Of a stretch of 60,000 bases of DNA, positions 58,001 through 60,000 are shown piece after piece (the stretch's first letter is position 1; each line of letters begins with the position of its first letter). A model generated the notes under the pieces. That model saw only the letters and a list, made by a program, of their open reading frames with translations. It was not told the origin of the DNA and did no database searches. The translations under genes were made by a program, and so were the position numbers. This DNA comes from Lineus longissimus (taxonomy: Eukaryota > Nemertea > Pilidiophora > Heteronemertea > Lineidae). The DNA lies in the NCBI RefSeq assembly GCF_910592395.1, contig NC_088315.1, forward strand, positions 2,546,501 to 2,606,500, written 5' to 3'.

Positions 58001-60000
58001 TCACTTGAATTTATTGCAAAAGATTGTATATCTTCAAGGCTGGGGTTGTTATCGTTGATCAGAGGTCAGCAGAGAGGTTGCCGATTGCGCAAGATGCGCA
58101 TACCTTTTATATAGAGGCTGCTCCTCCACATTGGCTAACAACGACATCATTGCTTTCCGGACCTCACAGATATCACTGTACGTGTATATCGTCAGCGCAA
58201 CATATCTGATCGAAACAAATAAGCTCATTCTAAGTGGCTCGCGGGTCTTCTCCTGTTAGTAGGAGATTTCTAAGCTATGTACAGGTTTGATATTCGGAGC
58301 TAACAAGAAATAAAGTTTGATGTTTTCCTAACTTAGCTGTCCCCTAGTTTATATACATCATGTGCATTTTTAACATCTGGAAAGACATGGATCTATAAAA
58401 CGCCAAGACGTACAGGACCTTCTACTTAGCGCCGATTCGACTGAGGCTATAGAAAATGTCTAGACTACCTGATATACAATCGCGGTCTCGCCCTGACTCG
58501 TCTCAATGTAGCTCAGTTCTTCTGGAGTTATATAAGGATGATATGCTGGCCTCTCATACGCCAGCATCAGCCAGAATAGAAACCATACGATTCCGATTCC
58601 ACCTAGAAAGAACGAAAAGATCGTTCGAGCAAAGGTTTCTCGAAGCCCTTGTGTATTACTTAAGGTTGCCCGATGCTTACGAGGCCATTCATCAAACGAT
58701 GTCATTGGCGACAACACATTCATTAGACTTGAAGGTTCCATATCAATCGCCTGTTCAATAGTTCATTTTTAAATTAATTTTAACCGAACTGAATTCTCCT
58801 CAATCGATGAGTCAGGATGCTTGTTCAAAGGATACTGGTATCGATTTCTCGCTTTTAATTACTATCGCTTTCGGATATCATTATATACCTCAATCAGGAT
58901 ACTGAATTATCTTGAACTATATCTTGCTTCGTATGAGGCGAGGCAAAGTTTGCTTGAAAGAATCTGAGAGACCACACCATTGGCACCAACGACGTCTTGC
59001 CATTTTCTTATTGCCTTACTTCCTTGAGGAGGTTCCGTTAGAAAGAAGACAACTCACCAAATATATAGAAGACGTATTGCCATCCCGTGTAATGTGTGAT
59101 GAACCCTGATATGGGAAACCCGAAGATGGCGCCAGCGTATACCCCTAGAACGAAATTAACAGCAGTTTTGTCCATTAACTTATCTTTGCTGACCACTCAT
59201 CATCAAGAGTCTTCCAATCGAACCGTTTTACATGAGTATTCAAACCTAGTGACATGGCAATTCGCTGGAAAGCTCTTGATGGGCACTCTAAGATGGTACC
59301 ACATTTGGCAGGTATGTTTCTTTGGCATGGCGTTGGTAACTGAACTTCGCATCATAACTAATAGTGGCAAGTTTCAATTCTAATTCCTTTGATGGATATG
59401 ATATTTCATGCATGTTATTCAGCAGTGTGGCTTCAACTCTTATGCATGTGAGTCACTCCATGTATTAGTGAAAAGTCCAAATTGTGCTGCGTTGTGTTTC
59501 TATTGCATCCAGTATTGCTTCTGTCGCAATAACTTACCAGTCACGGTCATTGAGGCCATACTGCTCAGCCCAGAGGGCGTGATCCAGTGACGTAGTATAC
59601 AGTAGAGAGCTGGGAAGCTAAAACCCTGCGATGAAAAATCGGGAGTGGAGAGAAGAGGCAAGCAAGCAAAATGGCCGAACACCGATTAAACGCGAGAGAA
59701 ACTTTGCACCAGTTAGGGAAGGAATTGACTACATCAGGTAAGTAGTTGGGATAAACTCGGCATCAGTTGGAAACGGAAACATCCAAAAACTTTGCACCAG
59801 ACATCATGAAATGAAATACTTCCAGAAGCTTGCTAATAAACTTTTCCCATCGACCACCAGCAAGCGGGAATAAAAACAACCCCTATTCCTTTGAGAAGCC
59901 ATCCCAGAGTTTGTCACCTGTGATGACCAAGCCACCCATTTGACTCTTTTCGTGTGGGACGGTCCAGTGTCGCAATATACAGTAAAGGGACGGAAAAGCA
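55049..60000 (-). CDS. SLC17A6/7/8-like: SLC17 family transporter, vesicular glutamate transporter type, 3' part only
   Basis: Exons in transcription order: 59918-60000+ and/or 59538-59625 (alternative forms), 59058-59144, 58469-58602, 57821-57967, 57328-57460, 56839-56949, 56389-56516, 55352-55436, 55049-55263 (TAA). Phases agree throughout, giving about 375 residues, roughly the last 60% of the family length. Features are [13 protein letters not shown] and [11 protein letters not shown] (TM5), [16 protein letters not shown] (TM6), [20 protein letters not shown] then [10 protein letters not shown] (TM7), [33 protein letters not shown], and [15 protein letters not shown] before a hydrophilic tail. 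The Arg of FARSW corresponds to VGLUT Arg322, needed for glutamate transport and absent from sialin. [11 protein letters not shown] and GEKQ-WA also favour VGLUT over sialin. Expected role is loading glutamate into synaptic vesicles, driven by membrane potential. The 5' half, including the TM2/TM4 charged residues, lies beyond the window. Substrate is inferred. Confidence 0.88.
56016..56206. repeat. Degenerate minisatellite in an SLC17 intron
   Basis: GTGAAGAGATGAC-like units start at about 56016, 56047, 56084, 56125 and 56167, with GACAAGACRAAAAT-type spacers. Confidence 0.7.
57161..57266. repeat. Dispersed repeat, copy 1 (SLC17 intron)
   Basis: About 105 bp from GTCGTTGATCAG to CATCATTGCTT. 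It is similar along its whole length to 58051-58155 in the neighbouring intron, sharing GTTGATCAG, GAAGATGC/CAAGATGC, AGAGG, CTACATTAGCT/CCACATTGGCT and CATCATTGCTT. Confidence 0.7.
57819..57820 (-). other. SLC17A6/7/8-like: GC-AG intron donor in the SLC17 gene
   Basis: The exon ending GYSIAQ (57821-57967) is followed on the minus strand by GCAAGT. The next exon starts NGVLSAIPH after TTTCAG in phase 0. CAG/GCAAGT is the strong consensus of the minor GC-AG class, and no GT donor nearby keeps the frame. Confidence 0.8.
58051..58155. repeat. Dispersed repeat, copy 2 (SLC17 intron)
   Basis: Partner of 57161-57266 in the same orientation, in the intron between exons 57821-57967 and 58469-58602. 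No reading frame is conserved between the copies. Confidence 0.7.
59538..59625 (-). CDS. SLC17A6/7/8-like: SLC17 exon, version a of a duplicated exon
   Basis: Reads [20 protein letters not shown] then SSMASMTVT, between a CGCAG acceptor and a GTAAGT donor, and ends in phase 1. It splices to [11 protein letters not shown] in the next exon. It occupies the place of the conserved SLC17 segment G-V-T-Y-P-A-x-H-x-x-W (TM4 end and the loop to TM5). The loop lacks the charged P-L-E-R residues usual in this family. Confidence 0.75.
59918..60000 (-). CDS. SLC17A6/7/8-like: SLC17 exon, version b of the duplicated exon, cut by the window edge
   Basis: Reads [18 protein letters not shown] then SQMGGLVIT and ends in phase 1 at a CAG/GTGACA donor, exactly as version a. 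Over 27 aligned residues the two versions have equal length and share 14, including LYCILRHW. The charged P-H-E-K-S loop is closer to the family's P-P-L-E-R-S. Its acceptor is beyond base 60000. Confidence 0.7.

Noticed and set aside
55049-60000. Assignment of the transporter as sialin (SLC17A5)
   Set aside because: FARSW (not FxYNW), [10 protein letters not shown] and [13 protein letters not shown] fit the VGLUT branch better, though substrate is unproven.

Overview
The window is animal nuclear DNA. It is AT-rich, gene-poor and intron-rich, and it carries parts of three conserved metazoan genes plus many short non-autonomous transposons, SINE-like pieces and local duplications. GT-AG introns of up to about 7.7 kb, the TACATGTA-type words and the cut-and-paste MITEs suggest a marine invertebrate such as a spiralian or a non-vertebrate deuterostome. 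The species cannot be fixed from the sequence. No bacterial genes, CRISPR arrays, viral genes or rRNA operons are visible.

Region 1 (about 1-38,631, + strand): an inactive phospholipase C-like gene (PLCL/PRIP family). Twenty-two coding exons, all consistent in reading phase, run from the PH domain at 11,295 to the stop codon at 38,631 and encode about 972 residues. The N-terminal exon or exons were not found and probably lie further upstream. The deduced protein has lost two PLC catalytic residues (His to Tyr and Glu to Ala). As far as I recall, these are not the positions altered in the vertebrate PRIPs. The 11.3 kb before the first visible exon and the long introns hold a 694-bp TIR element, a hybrid tRNA/5S-like SINE, a hairpin and a perfect 270-bp tandem duplication.

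Region 2 (38,632-49,707, + strand): the PLCL 3' flank, then a complete 15-exon SNX9/SNX18/SNX33-type sorting nexin (SH3, acidic WD-rich linker, PX, BAR; 574 residues). Its first coding exon is only 15 nt.

Region 3 (49,708-60,000): a non-coding stretch with a hAT-like MITE and a promoter-like cassette bounded by inverted repeats. It is followed by the 3' half of an SLC17 transporter of the vesicular glutamate transporter type on the - strand, running off the right edge. That gene has two adjacent, same-phase, same-length versions of one exon (candidate mutually exclusive exons) and one GC-AG intron.

The three genes have no operon-like relation. PLCL and the sorting nexin are head-to-tail, and the sorting nexin and SLC17 gene converge. 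Vertebrate relatives of all three act in inositol-lipid signalling, endocytosis and vesicle filling, but a shared role here is not implied. The best leads are the PLCL active-site changes, the SLC17 exon pair, the tRNA/5S hybrid element and the promoter-like cassette at 54.05-54.41 kb.
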